Shown piece after piece: positions 1 through 7,710 of a stretch of 64,000 bases of DNA; the stretch's first letter is position 1, and each line of letters opens with the position of its first letter. The position numbers and the translations under genes were made by a program. A model generated the notes under the pieces. That model was not told where the DNA came from. It did not search any database and worked only from the letters and a program-made list of their open reading frames with translations. This DNA is from Nocardia concava NBRC 100430 (GTDB lineage Bacteria; Actinomycetota; Actinomycetes; Mycobacteriales; Mycobacteriaceae): NCBI RefSeq assembly GCF_000308815.1, contig NZ_BAFX01000008.1:44793-108792 (forward strand), given 5' to 3'.

Positions 1-132
1 CTGTCGGCGAGCGGTTTTCGCGTATTCGTGGCATATCGACCGGAACCGGCCCCGGACGCGATTTTTATAGGCTGACCAGCCCCGATATGGTGTTCTGGCA
101 ACACTCGAGCAACACAAGAAGGTGGCGGTCAG

Positions 133-1554
133 ATGTCGGAAACCGACAGTGCTCAACTGGCGGAGGCGAGCGGCGTCGAGCAGCAGCACCTGCGTACCGG
201 ACTCCGGCGCCGCCACATGACCATGATCGCCATCGGCGGCGCGATCGGCGCGGGCCTGTTCGTGGGCAGCGGCTCGGTCATCAAGACCGCCGGACCCGCC
301 GCCATCCTGTCCTACGCGGCCGCCGGACTCGTGGTGCTCTGCGTGCTGCGCGCGCTCGGCGAAATGGTGGTGGCCCGCCCGGTCGCCGGATCCATGGGCG
401 AGTACGCGCGTATGGCCATGGGACCGTTCGCCGGATTCACCGTCGGCTGGATCTACTGGTACCTCTACGTGATCCTGGTCGGGGCCGAGGCGGTGGCCGG
501 CGCGGCCATCCTGGCCAACTGGATCGACCTCGACCAGTGGATCCTTTCCGCCGGACTGCTGGTCCTGATGACCGCGGTCAACCTGGTCTCGGTGAAGTCC
601 TTCGGCGAGTTCGAGTTCTGGTTCGCCTCCATCAAGGTGGTGGCCATCGTGCTGTTCCTGGTCGTCGGGCTGGCCTGGGTGTTCGGGCTGTGGCCGGGCT
701 CGCACGCCGGCTTCGGCAATCTGACCGAGCACGGCGGCTTCGCGCCCAACGGCATCGGCGGCATCTTCTCCGCCATCGTGGTGGTGATGTTCGCCTTCGG
801 CGGCACCGAGATCGTGACCGTGGCGGCCGCGGAATCCAAGGAGCCGGGCCCGACCGTGGCCCGCGCCACCAACAATGTGCTGTGGCGGGTCGGCCTGTTC
901 TACGTGGCCTCGATCTTCCTGGTGGTGACCATCTTGCCGTGGAACGACGCCAAGGTTCTGCAGAGCCCGTTCGTGAGCGCGCTGGACCACATCGGGATTC
1001 CGGCCGCGGGCACCGTCATGCAGGTGGTCATCCTGACCGCCGTGCTGTCGGTGCTGAACTCGGCCATCTACGTCTCCTCCCGCATGCTCTACGTCCTCAC
1101 CCGCGACGGCGACGCCCCCGCCTCCCTGGTGAAACTCAACAAGCGCGGCGTCCCGGCCCGCGCCGTACTGCTCGGCACGGTCGCCGCGTGGGGCGCGGTC
1201 ATCGCCTCCTACGTCTCCCCGGACCAGGTCTTCACCTTCCTGGTGAACTCCATCGGCGTGGTGCTGGCCTTCGTCTACGTGGCGATCATGTTCTCGCAGT
1301 TGCGACTTCGCGCCCGCCTACGCCGCGAGGACCCCTCGGCCCTGACCTACAAGATGTGGGGCTACCCCTACCTCAGCTGGGCCGTGGTGATCGCCATCTT
1401 CGCCGTCTTCGTGGCCATGGCCCGCAACCCCGACCAGCGCAACCAGCTCCTCGCCTCCACCGTCAGCCTCCTGGTGGTCATGGCGATCTACCCCCTACGC
1501 GCCAAACTCGGCCGCAAGGCCCCGGTCCGCGAGGTCGAGGTGCTGCACCACTGA
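133..1554 (+). CDS. APC-family amino acid permease
   Basis: A 473-residue integral membrane protein of the amino acid-polyamine-organocation superfamily, probably a proton-coupled importer of an amino acid or GABA-like substrate. The N-terminal stretch HMTMIAIGGAIGAGLFVGSG is the classic first-helix signature of this family, and about twelve hydrophobic helices follow. A conserved region near residue 100 (MGEYARMAMGPFAGFTVGW) also fits the AAT/GABA permease group. Length is normal for the family. The ATG at 133 follows a GGTGGCGG-like ribosome site. It stands alone on the plus strand, just upstream of the TnpB-like gene, with no obvious partner. Exact substrate cannot be read from the sequence. 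Confidence 0.88.
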   Translation: MSETDSAQLAEASGVEQQHLRTGLRRRHMTMIAIGGAIGAGLFVGSGSVIKTAGPAAILSYAAAGLVVLCVLRALGEMVVARPVAGSMGEYARMAMGPFAGFTVGWIYWYLYVILVGAEAVAGAAILANWIDLDQWILSAGLLVLMTAVNLVSVKSFGEFEFWFASIKVVAIVLFLVVGLAWVFGLWPGSHAGFGNLTEHGGFAPNGIGGIFSAIVVVMFAFGGTEIVTVAAAESKEPGPTVARATNNVLWRVGLFYVASIFLVVTILPWNDAKVLQSPFVSALDHIGIPAAGTVMQVVILTAVLSVLNSAIYVSSRMLYVLTRDGDAPASLVKLNKRGVPARAVLLGTVAAWGAVIASYVSPDQVFTFLVNSIGVVLAFVYVAIMFSQLRLRARLRREDPSALTYKMWGYPYLSWAVVIAIFAVFVAMARNPDQRNQLLASTVSLLVVMAIYPLRAKLGRKAPVREVEVLHH

Positions 1555-1660
1555 CTCGAACAGTCTGCGACACACGGTAATGCGCGCAGATTGGGGTGAT
1601 TCCCGGCCAATATCAACAACACTCGAACGGGTATTCGATCCGATCGATATCGTGGGAACC

Positions 1661-3166
1661 ATGATGCGTGCGTATCGGCTTCCGACTACGGCGAACCGAG
1701 AGAAACTCGATGCTGTCGCAGCGATACTGCCCTGCTGGCAACGCGGGTTGGTGCACGTGCAATACATCCAGGTCCGGAAGCTGAAGGCGGGAGTTACTCA
1801 GCTCGGGTGGCTCAGCCCAGAGGAAGCAAAGGCCTTGCCGCCCTACCTGTCACAGCGGCATTGGAGATCGGTTGTGAATCAGGTCAACGGGGCATTGGCA
1901 TCTTGGCGGGGAAAGGCGAAGACCGGTCTGCGGGAAGTGATCCGGAGTCTTCACTTGCAGGATGAGGTGGTCCGTGAAGAGTTGTACCGCATCAACACCT
2001 ACCAAGCCTGGTGGGCTGTGGACAACGTACTGGACATCAAGCGTGGCCTTGTTGTCTCGGACCAGGCGATTCGGGAATCGGCCAGGATCGCCGATGAGTG
2101 GTTGCGGAAGAACCCGTTTCCGAACCTCTCCGAAGTTCGCACCATGGCAATGGATGGACCGATAGCGGGCGTCTCGGTCTCGAACAACTCGGGTGCGGAC
2201 TACTGGGTGAAGGTGTCCACCCTTGACAAGGGTAGGCCGGTCAGTGTGCCGCTCCAGGGCTATGACTATTTCAACAAGGCCGCTGGTCGAGTGCGTAACT
2301 TCTGTCAGGTCACTGTGAGCCCGGCTGGGCAAGTAACTTTCGCACTGGTGAAAGAGTCCGTGTCCGTCCGACCGCGTCGCACCGGCGAGACAGTCGGTCT
2401 GGACTGGGGATTGAAGAATATCTTCACCAGCAGCAGTGGAGAGTTGCTGGGGCGACGGCTCTACGGCTGGCTCTGCCTGCGTGACCGGGAGCTGAGCGAT
2501 CTCGTCGCGACGTTGCAGCGTCAGAAGATTCGTCCGCGCGATTCGAAGCGCTTTGTGCGATTGAACCGGCGTATCCGCGAGTACGTCCGCAATGAAGTGG
2601 GTCGGGTCTTGAACCGGTTGGCGGACAGGGATATCCGCGAGCTGGTGGTGGAGGAGCTCGATTTCCGGATTGGCGGCCTCTCTACCAGGCTGAATCGGAT
2701 CCTGCGTCGCGCGGGCCGTGCAGTGGTCAGAGCCAAACTCGACTCCCTCGTCGAGACGCACGGGATTATCGTTACCGAGGTCAACTCGGCGTACACGTCT
2801 CGCCGCTGCTCTGGGTGTGGCTACGTCGACAAGAGGAATCGGACTTCCCAGGAGCGGTTTGCGTGCCGCTTCTGCGGTAGGAAGCTCCTGGCCGATACCA
2901 ACGCCGCTCGCAATATCCTCGGACGTTCCGAGGATGAGAACGGCCTTCGCGGTCTCGGCAAGGAGCGAGTCCTTGCGGAGATGGATCGAATGTTCCGCGC
3001 TAGCTGGCGGTTTGATCCGACCCTTCTCCGCGAGCGACCCACACGCGGTCGTAGTACCGCTACGTCGGAGACGACGTCAACCGGAGCGGAATCAATCCCA
3101 ACGCTCCGGATACTGCCAGCACGCCATGGCTATTCGGTGGGCTTGATGACTACCGCGGTGCCATAG
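1661..3166 (+). CDS. TnpB-like RuvC nuclease (IS200/IS605 OrfB family)
   Basis: A roughly 501-residue TnpB-like protein, expected to be an RNA-guided DNA endonuclease. The three RuvC motifs look intact: D248 in GLDWGLKN, E331 in VVEELD and D412 in ADTNAARNI. A zinc ribbon with C383/C386 and C402/C405 sits between motifs II and III. The ATG at 1661 (MMRAYRLP) is preferred over an upstream in-frame ATG at 1580 because GTGGGA lies just before it. No TnpA transposase lies nearby. Base composition is visibly lower in GC than the flanking genes, which suggests transfer. The last 70-80 residues lie beyond the RuvC domain, run through several DNA hairpins, and the final 37 bases overlap the opposite-strand YbjQ gene, so the native C terminus is uncertain. 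It could be a transposon remnant, a domesticated nuclease or a guide-using regulator. Confidence 0.85.
   Translation: MMRAYRLPTTANREKLDAVAAILPCWQRGLVHVQYIQVRKLKAGVTQLGWLSPEEAKALPPYLSQRHWRSVVNQVNGALASWRGKAKTGLREVIRSLHLQDEVVREELYRINTYQAWWAVDNVLDIKRGLVVSDQAIRESARIADEWLRKNPFPNLSEVRTMAMDGPIAGVSVSNNSGADYWVKVSTLDKGRPVSVPLQGYDYFNKAAGRVRNFCQVTVSPAGQVTFALVKESVSVRPRRTGETVGLDWGLKNIFTSSSGELLGRRLYGWLCLRDRELSDLVATLQRQKIRPRDSKRFVRLNRRIREYVRNEVGRVLNRLADRDIRELVVEELDFRIGGLSTRLNRILRRAGRAVVRAKLDSLVETHGIIVTEVNSAYTSRRCSGCGYVDKRNRTSQERFACRFCGRKLLADTNAARNILGRSEDENGLRGLGKERVLAEMDRMFRASWRFDPTLLRERPTRGRSTATSETTSTGAESIPTLRILPARHGYSVGLMTTAVP
3040..3115 (+). ncRNA. Candidate guide-RNA (reRNA/omegaRNA) scaffold at tnpB 3' end
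   Basis: Three consecutive small hairpins can be drawn. GCGGT/ACCGC (3045-3060) competes with CGTAG/CTACG (3050-3064). ACGTCG-GAGA-CGACGT (3062-3077) is a perfect 6-bp stem with a GNRA tetraloop. CCGGAGCG/CGCTCCGG (3081-3109) is a perfect 8-bp stem. They lie at the 3' end of the TnpB reading frame, where TnpB guide RNAs of other elements are known to arise. Identity as a guide RNA is inference from position and structure only. Confidence 0.4.
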
Positions 3167-3603
3167 GCAGCTACTTCGCTCATGGTATTCGCGATCTCAT
3201 TGCAGTCGAAGCGCATGGCGATGACCGCATTGGCCCCGAAGGCGATCGCATGTTGGCACATCCGCATGATCGCTTCGTGCCGCGACTGGTACAGGAGCTG
3301 CGTATATTCATGGATTTCGCCGCCGCCCAAGGCCCGGAACCCGGCCGCGAAGTTCGCGCCGAGGCCCCGGCTGCGCACGGTCAGCCCCGCGACCTCGCTG
3401 ATCACCTTGGTGATCTCGTAGCCGGGAACGTCGTTCATGGTGGACACCAGGATCGGGAACTGCGGGCCGGGCGCCTGCTGCGGCTGGCTCTGTTGCGGAA
3501 ACGGCTGGCCCTGCTGCGGGTACCCCGGCGGCGGCTGCTGCGGATACCCGGGCTGACTCGGTTGCTGCGGGTATTGCCCTTGTGGCGGCATGGGTTGATT
3601 CAT
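3130..3603 (-). CDS. YbjQ/UPF0145-family protein with Pro/Gln-rich N terminus
   Basis: A 157-residue protein with two parts. Residues 1 to about 48 are a low-complexity Pro-Gln-Gly-Tyr segment of repeated YPQQ units. Residues 50-157 form a YbjQ/UPF0145-like domain (VPGYEITKVISEVAGLTVRS, then GANAVIAMRFDCNEI), a pentamer-forming fold once called a putative heavy-metal-binding domain. The biochemical role is unknown. No signal peptide or membrane helix is evident. Its last 37 bases overlap the 3' end of the oppositely oriented TnpB-like frame, so the nuclease element was probably inserted right at this stop codon. The ATG at 3603 gives the full Pro/Gln tail, common in actinobacterial members. 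Confidence 0.75.
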   Translation of the reverse strand: MNQPMPPQGQYPQQPSQPGYPQQPPPGYPQQGQPFPQQSQPQQAPGPQFPILVSTMNDVPGYEITKVISEVAGLTVRSRGLGANFAAGFRALGGGEIHEYTQLLYQSRHEAIMRMCQHAIAFGANAVIAMRFDCNEIANTMSEVAAYGTAVVIKPTE

Positions 3604-3674
3604 GAGCCGGATCGTACGGGCTGGAATCGAATACGGACCGCACCCGGCGGGTGCGGTCCGCGAACAGTCGGCGA

Positions 3675-4925
3675 TCAGTCGTCGCCGAGGGCGATGTCCT
3701 GGGCCTCGGCCACGGTGTGCGGGGCGGGGGCGTGGTCGTCCATGTGGCTCAAGAGCTTTCGGCCGGAGAACAGGACGGCGACCGCGGCGGCGGTGCAGGC
3801 CGCGCCGACCCAGAAGGGCAGTGACGCCTGATGTTCACCCAGCTTGCCCGCCAGGTAGGGGGCCGCCGCACCGCCCGCGAAGCGGACGAAGCTGTAGGCG
3901 GCCGAGGCGGTGGAACGCTCGACGGGGGCGGATTCCATCACGGCCTCGGTGATCAGCGTGTTGTTCACGCCGAGGAACAGGCCCGCGAGGATGGTGCCGA
4001 CGACCAGGACCGGCTTGTGCTCGGTGAACGCGGCCATGACCGCGAGATCGATGGCGAACAGGGCCAGGGCGAGGGCCATCATCGGCACGGTTCCGAAGCG
4101 GCGCTGCAACTTCGGCGCGAAGACCACCGAGGACAGGGCGAGCAGCAGGCCCCAGCCGAAGAAGATGAAGCCGATCGAATAGGTGCCCATGTTCAGCGGG
4201 AACGGGGTGTAGGCCAGCAGGGTGAAGAAGCCGTAGTTGTAGAGCAAGGCGGTGACGCTGACCAGCAGCAGGCCCGGGTAGGTGAGGGCCTTGAACGGCG
4301 CGGTGATCGAGGTCGGCTTCGCCGGTTTCGGCGACTCCGGCAGCAGGATCGTCAGGCCGACGAACGCGACGGCCATCAGCACCGAGACACCGAAGAACGG
4401 TGCGCGCCAGGTGAAGTGGCCGAGGAAGCCGCCCAGCAGCGGGCCGGACGCGATGCCGATGCCCAGCGCCGCCTCGTAGAGGATGATGGCGCGGGCGACG
4501 CCGCCGGTGGCCGCGCCGACAATGGTCGCGAGCGCGGTGGCGATGAACAGGGCATTGCCCAGGCCCCAGCCCGCGCGGAACCCGACGATCTGCCCGACCG
4601 TGCCGGAACTGCCTGCGAGAGCGGCGAATACGACGATGATGGCCAGTCCCGCCAGCAGCGTCTTCTTCGCCCCGAAGCGGCTGGAGACCACACTGGTGAT
4701 CAGCATGGCCACGCCGGTGACCAGCATGTAGCTGGTGAACAGCAGCGTCACCTGCGACGGTGAGGCGTGCAGCTGCTCGCCGATCGGTTTCAGGATGGGA
4801 TCCACCAAACCGATTCCCATGAAGGCGATCACGGAGGCGAAGGCCACGGCCCAGACGGCCTTGGGCTGCTTGGTGCGAGTGGGTTCGGCGGTTTCGGGAG
4901 CGAGCGTCAGACTGCTCACGGGCAT
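3675..4925 (-). CDS. MFS drug-efflux-type transporter
   Basis: A 416-residue major facilitator superfamily protein with about twelve transmembrane segments, likely a proton-driven exporter of toxic small molecules in the cytoplasmic membrane. The loop between helices 2 and 3 carries the MFS motif A-like VVSSRFGAKKTLLAG, and GPLLGGFLGHFTWRAPFF resembles the motif C region of drug/H+ antiporters. It follows the MarR-family gene by 63 bases on the same strand, so the two probably form an operon. MarR-MFS pairs are commonly efflux pumps induced by their own substrate. The substrate is not evident. The C-terminal tail is acidic and hydrophilic. Confidence 0.83.
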   Translation of the reverse strand: MPVSSLTLAPETAEPTRTKQPKAVWAVAFASVIAFMGIGLVDPILKPIGEQLHASPSQVTLLFTSYMLVTGVAMLITSVVSSRFGAKKTLLAGLAIIVVFAALAGSSGTVGQIVGFRAGWGLGNALFIATALATIVGAATGGVARAIILYEAALGIGIASGPLLGGFLGHFTWRAPFFGVSVLMAVAFVGLTILLPESPKPAKPTSITAPFKALTYPGLLLVSVTALLYNYGFFTLLAYTPFPLNMGTYSIGFIFFGWGLLLALSSVVFAPKLQRRFGTVPMMALALALFAIDLAVMAAFTEHKPVLVVGTILAGLFLGVNNTLITEAVMESAPVERSTASAAYSFVRFAGGAAAPYLAGKLGEHQASLPFWVGAACTAAAVAVLFSGRKLLSHMDDHAPAPHTVAEAQDIALGDD

Positions 4926-4988
4926 GTCCTCATCTACGAGACGGATTGAATCGCAGCTGCTTTCGATCGAGTTGCGAGATGCCGGTGT

Positions 4989-5447
4989 TCAGGCCCCGGC
5001 GGCCTTCAGGGCCTCGGTGAGGCCGTGCAGATCCCGCCGCAACCGGTTCAGCAGGGCCGGATCGATATCGGGAAGTCTTGCGGCGAGCGAGTTTCCGAGT
5101 TGCTCGCGGGCGGCGGCCAGCCGGTCCCGGCCCGCGGACGTGAGCTCGACGACCACTGCTCTGGAGTCGTCGGGATCCTTGGTCCGCCGGGCCAGGCCAG
5201 CCTCGGTCAGCCGAGCGATCAGCGCCGTTGCCGCCGGTTGCGAACAGCGGTCGATGCGCGCGAATTGACTGATCCGCAGCGCGCCGTACTCGTCGAGGGT
5301 CCCGAGGGCCCGCATGACGGCGTGCGGCAGATCGACGCCACCGACCACTCCGGCCAGGCGATTGAGCCTCGAGACGGCGACCACGATGTCGGCGAGACGA
5401 TCCCCGGTGTCATCGGGGAGAAGCTCGGTTGCCTGCGTCAGCTGCAC
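4989..5447 (-). CDS. MarR-family transcriptional regulator
   Basis: A 152-residue winged-helix regulator. The HTH region at about residues 55-90 (LRISQFARIDRCSQPAATALIARLTEAG) is followed by the wing motif KDPDDSRAVVVELT, typical of MarR proteins that repress a neighbouring transporter and release DNA on ligand binding. The start is a GTG at 5447; nearby upstream ATG codons are out of frame. It lies directly upstream of the MFS gene on the same strand. A perfect 16-bp palindrome sits 25 bases before the start and is the obvious autoregulatory operator. Ligand unknown. Confidence 0.85.
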   Translation of the reverse strand: MQLTQATELLPDDTGDRLADIVVAVSRLNRLAGVVGGVDLPHAVMRALGTLDEYGALRISQFARIDRCSQPAATALIARLTEAGLARRTKDPDDSRAVVVELTSAGRDRLAAAREQLGNSLAARLPDIDPALLNRLRRDLHGLTEALKAAGA

Positions 5448-5471
5448 GCCATTGATTGTTGCATAAGCTAA

Positions 5472-5487
5472 CTATGTATTTACATAG
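5472..5487. promoter_or_regulatory. Palindromic operator for the MarR-MFS operon
   Basis: CTATGTATTTACATAG is a perfect inverted repeat with 7-base arms and a 2-base centre, flanked on both sides by GCTAA. The AT-rich site lies in the short region upstream of the MarR-family start, where MarR proteins commonly bind. Assignment as operator is inference. Confidence 0.7.
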
Positions 5488-5526
5488 GCTAACGATCTTT
5501 TCCGGGTGACATGGGCCACAGACGGC

Positions 5527-5561
5527 GAAAGGCCCGTGCGCGTGGTGCGCACGGGCCTTTC
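5527..5561 (-). terminator. Hairpin terminator after fadE33 operon
   Basis: A perfect 15-bp stem (GAAAGGCCCGTGCGC and its complement) with a 5-base loop lies 12 bases beyond the stop of the last acyl-CoA dehydrogenase gene. No long T-run follows on the minus strand, as is common for actinobacterial terminators. It also separates the operon from the divergent MarR promoter. Confidence 0.7.
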
Positions 5562-5572
5562 GAAATCCCGGA

Positions 5573-6616
5573 TCAGGCCGGTCGGGCCAGGGGGCGGGCG
5601 GGGGTGCCGAAGAGTTGGGCGTCGGCGTGGGCGCGTTTGAAGAAGAGGTGCGCGTCGTGTTCCCAGGTGATGGCGATGCCGCCGTGCATCTGCACGGTTT
5701 CGGAGACCACGGTGTTGAAGGTGTCGATGGCGTGCAGGCGGGCGGCCTGGATGTCGACGGGCTCGACCGCGCCTTCGGCCAGGCCCGCGATGGCGAGATA
5801 GGCGATGGAGCGGGCGGATTCGACGAGCACGTACATGTCGGCCATGCGGTGCTTGAGGGCCTGGAAGCTGCCGATCGGGCGGCCGAACTGCACGCGCGAC
5901 TTGGTGTACTCGACGGTCATGTCGAGGCACTGCTCGGCCGCGCCCACCTGCTCGGCGACCACTGCCGCCCAGGCGATCTCACGCAGGCGGGTGACGTTCA
6001 ACTGTCCCAGCGGACGGGCCGCGACCGACTCGAAGTCGATGCGCGCCAGCTTGCGGGTCGGGTCCTGGGTGACGACCGCGGTGCGGGTGACGCCCTCGGC
6101 ATCGCCCTCGACCTCGAACAGGCCCTCGGCGGTCAGCACCAGGAGGGTGTCCGCGTGCGTGCCGTCGAGGACGTAATGGGCCGAGCCGGAAAGGGTTTCA
6201 CCGGCGGCCTGGACTCCGAAGGAATCCCAGCCCCGCGCCCCGGCCCAGCAGAGCGCCAGCGTGCGCGAGCCCTCGGCGACCTCCGGCAGCAGCCGCTCGT
6301 TGGCTTCGGCGTTCCCGGCCAGCAGCAGTGCCTGCACACCCAGCACGGCCGACCCGAGCATGGGCGGCGCGGACAGCGTGCGCCCGAGTTCCTCGACCAC
6401 CAGCAGGGATTCGACCAGCCCGACGCCGATGCCGCCGAATTCCTCCGGAATGGCAAGCGCCGCAACGCCGACCTGCTCGCACAGCAGCTTCCACAGCTGC
6501 TCGTCATATCCGCGCTCGGTCTCGATCCCGCGCCGCATGGCCGCGCTGTCGCCGTGCTTGGTCAGCACGGCACGCACGGTCGTGACGAGTTCCTGCTGTT
6601 CGGCAGTGAGGCTCAT
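5573..6616 (-). CDS. fadE33: Acyl-CoA dehydrogenase (FadE33-like), HIP degradation
   Basis: A 347-residue acyl-CoA dehydrogenase subunit. It has an N-terminal helical domain (LTAEQQELVTTVRAVL), a central beta domain, and a C-terminal flavin/CoA domain with RVQFGRPIGSFQALKHRMAD and MHGGIAITWEHDAHLFFKRA. It is the last gene of a minus-strand operon fadD3-echA-fadE31-fadE32-fadE33, an order close to M. tuberculosis Rv3561-Rv3564. In that pathway FadE31-33-type subunits pair as heteromers that dehydrogenate CoA thioesters derived from the steroid C/D-ring remnant HIP. The gene follows fadE32 by 31 bases. The number 33 is assigned by position and could be swapped with a paralogue. Confidence 0.8.
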   Translation of the reverse strand: MSLTAEQQELVTTVRAVLTKHGDSAAMRRGIETERGYDEQLWKLLCEQVGVAALAIPEEFGGIGVGLVESLLVVEELGRTLSAPPMLGSAVLGVQALLLAGNAEANERLLPEVAEGSRTLALCWAGARGWDSFGVQAAGETLSGSAHYVLDGTHADTLLVLTAEGLFEVEGDAEGVTRTAVVTQDPTRKLARIDFESVAARPLGQLNVTRLREIAWAAVVAEQVGAAEQCLDMTVEYTKSRVQFGRPIGSFQALKHRMADMYVLVESARSIAYLAIAGLAEGAVEPVDIQAARLHAIDTFNTVVSETVQMHGGIAITWEHDAHLFFKRAHADAQLFGTPARPLARPA

Positions 6617-6647
6617 GCCTTCGCTCCCAACGTGTCGTAGTTGCTCA

Positions 6648-7691
6648 TCATGCGACGTTCCCGGCGCGCAGGGCGGTCGCGATCCGGGCGCGGTGCTGGG
6701 CCGGGGTGCCCCAGGCCGAGCGCAGCGCGGTGACCTTGGTCAGCCACAGCGACAGATCGCATTCGGCGGTGTAGCCGATGGCGCCGTGCACCTGGAGGGC
6801 GATGCGGGCGGTCTGGTACGCCGCCTCGCCGCACGCCAGCTTGGCGGCGGAGATGTCGCGGCCGCGAGTCCCGCTGTCCGCGTTCGCCTCCAGTGTCAGC
6901 GCGGCCCGGTAGAGCAGCGGCAGCGCCATTTCCAGGCCGATGTGCGCATTGGCCAGGTGGTGCTTGATGGCCTGGTTGCGGCCGATCGGGGTGCCGAACT
7001 GCTGGCGCTGCTTCACGTACTCGACGCTGGTGTCCAGCAGCGCGCGGCCCGCGCCGAGCAGCTGCGCGGCGGCGGCCAGAGCGGCGGTGTCGAAGGTGAG
7101 ATCGATTGCGGCGGAGACGCCTTCGCCCTCGGCGAGGGTCTCGCCCGCGGTCACGGTGAACAGGCGGCGGGCCGCGTCCACCGACGTGACCAGGTCACCG
7201 GCGGTGGCCAGGGAGAGGCGGTCGCCCTCGGCGATCAGCACCAGATCGGCGATATCGGCGTCCAGCGCGGTGGCAGCGCCCTGCGCCCGGCCCGCATTGG
7301 CGCCGGCCGCGGCGGTCACCGCGAGGGTGCCCAGCTGCGCGCCCTCGGCCAGCTCCGGCAGCTTCTCGGCGGCCAGCGCCGCATCCGGAAGCGCCTGCAG
7401 CAGTGCGGGAATCGCAGCCGCGGTCTCCACCAGCGGTCCCGGCACGGCGGCCCGGCCGATCTCGGTGAAGGCCACGATCAGCTCGACCGGGCCCGCGCCG
7501 AACCCGCCGTTCTCCTCGGCGACGGTCAGCCCCAGCGCGCCCGCCTCGGCCAGCTGGCCGATCAGCGCGCGCCCGGCGGCGGAATCGCCCTCGCCCCACG
7601 CCCGGACCAGGCCCGGGGTCTTGGCGGCCTCACCCATCTTGCGCAGGCTGGCGGCGAAATCGTTCTGTTCTGCGGTCAATGCGAATCGCAT
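6648..7691 (-). CDS. fadE32: Acyl-CoA dehydrogenase (FadE32-like), HIP degradation
   Basis: An acyl-CoA dehydrogenase-like protein of 347 residues when started at the ATG at 7691, which follows a strong AGGGAGGA site; a longer frame reaching 7763 would overlap fadE31 and adds nothing homologous. N-terminal MRFALTAEQNDF and C-terminal RQQFGTPIGRNQAIKHHLAN and QVHGAIGYTAECDLSLWL are family marks. The middle is Ala-rich and compact, as expected for one subunit of the heteromeric steroid-type dehydrogenases in which active-site parts are shared between chains. It sits between fadE31 and fadE33 in the HIP operon. Partner assignment is inferred from context. Confidence 0.8.
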   Translation of the reverse strand: MRFALTAEQNDFAASLRKMGEAAKTPGLVRAWGEGDSAAGRALIGQLAEAGALGLTVAEENGGFGAGPVELIVAFTEIGRAAVPGPLVETAAAIPALLQALPDAALAAEKLPELAEGAQLGTLAVTAAAGANAGRAQGAATALDADIADLVLIAEGDRLSLATAGDLVTSVDAARRLFTVTAGETLAEGEGVSAAIDLTFDTAALAAAAQLLGAGRALLDTSVEYVKQRQQFGTPIGRNQAIKHHLANAHIGLEMALPLLYRAALTLEANADSGTRGRDISAAKLACGEAAYQTARIALQVHGAIGYTAECDLSLWLTKVTALRSAWGTPAQHRARIATALRAGNVA

Positions 7692-7710
7692 GTCGTCGTC
7701 CTCCCTGTGG

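Noticed and set aside
87..1580. 497-residue alternative frame over the permease
   Set aside because: Arg/Gly-rich out-of-frame shadow of a clear membrane transporter.
1555..1660. ACTCGAAC direct repeat (1554-1561 and 1621-1628) as a transposon target duplication
   Set aside because: Too short, both copies lie on the same side of the tnpB-like gene, and IS200/IS605 elements do not make target duplications.
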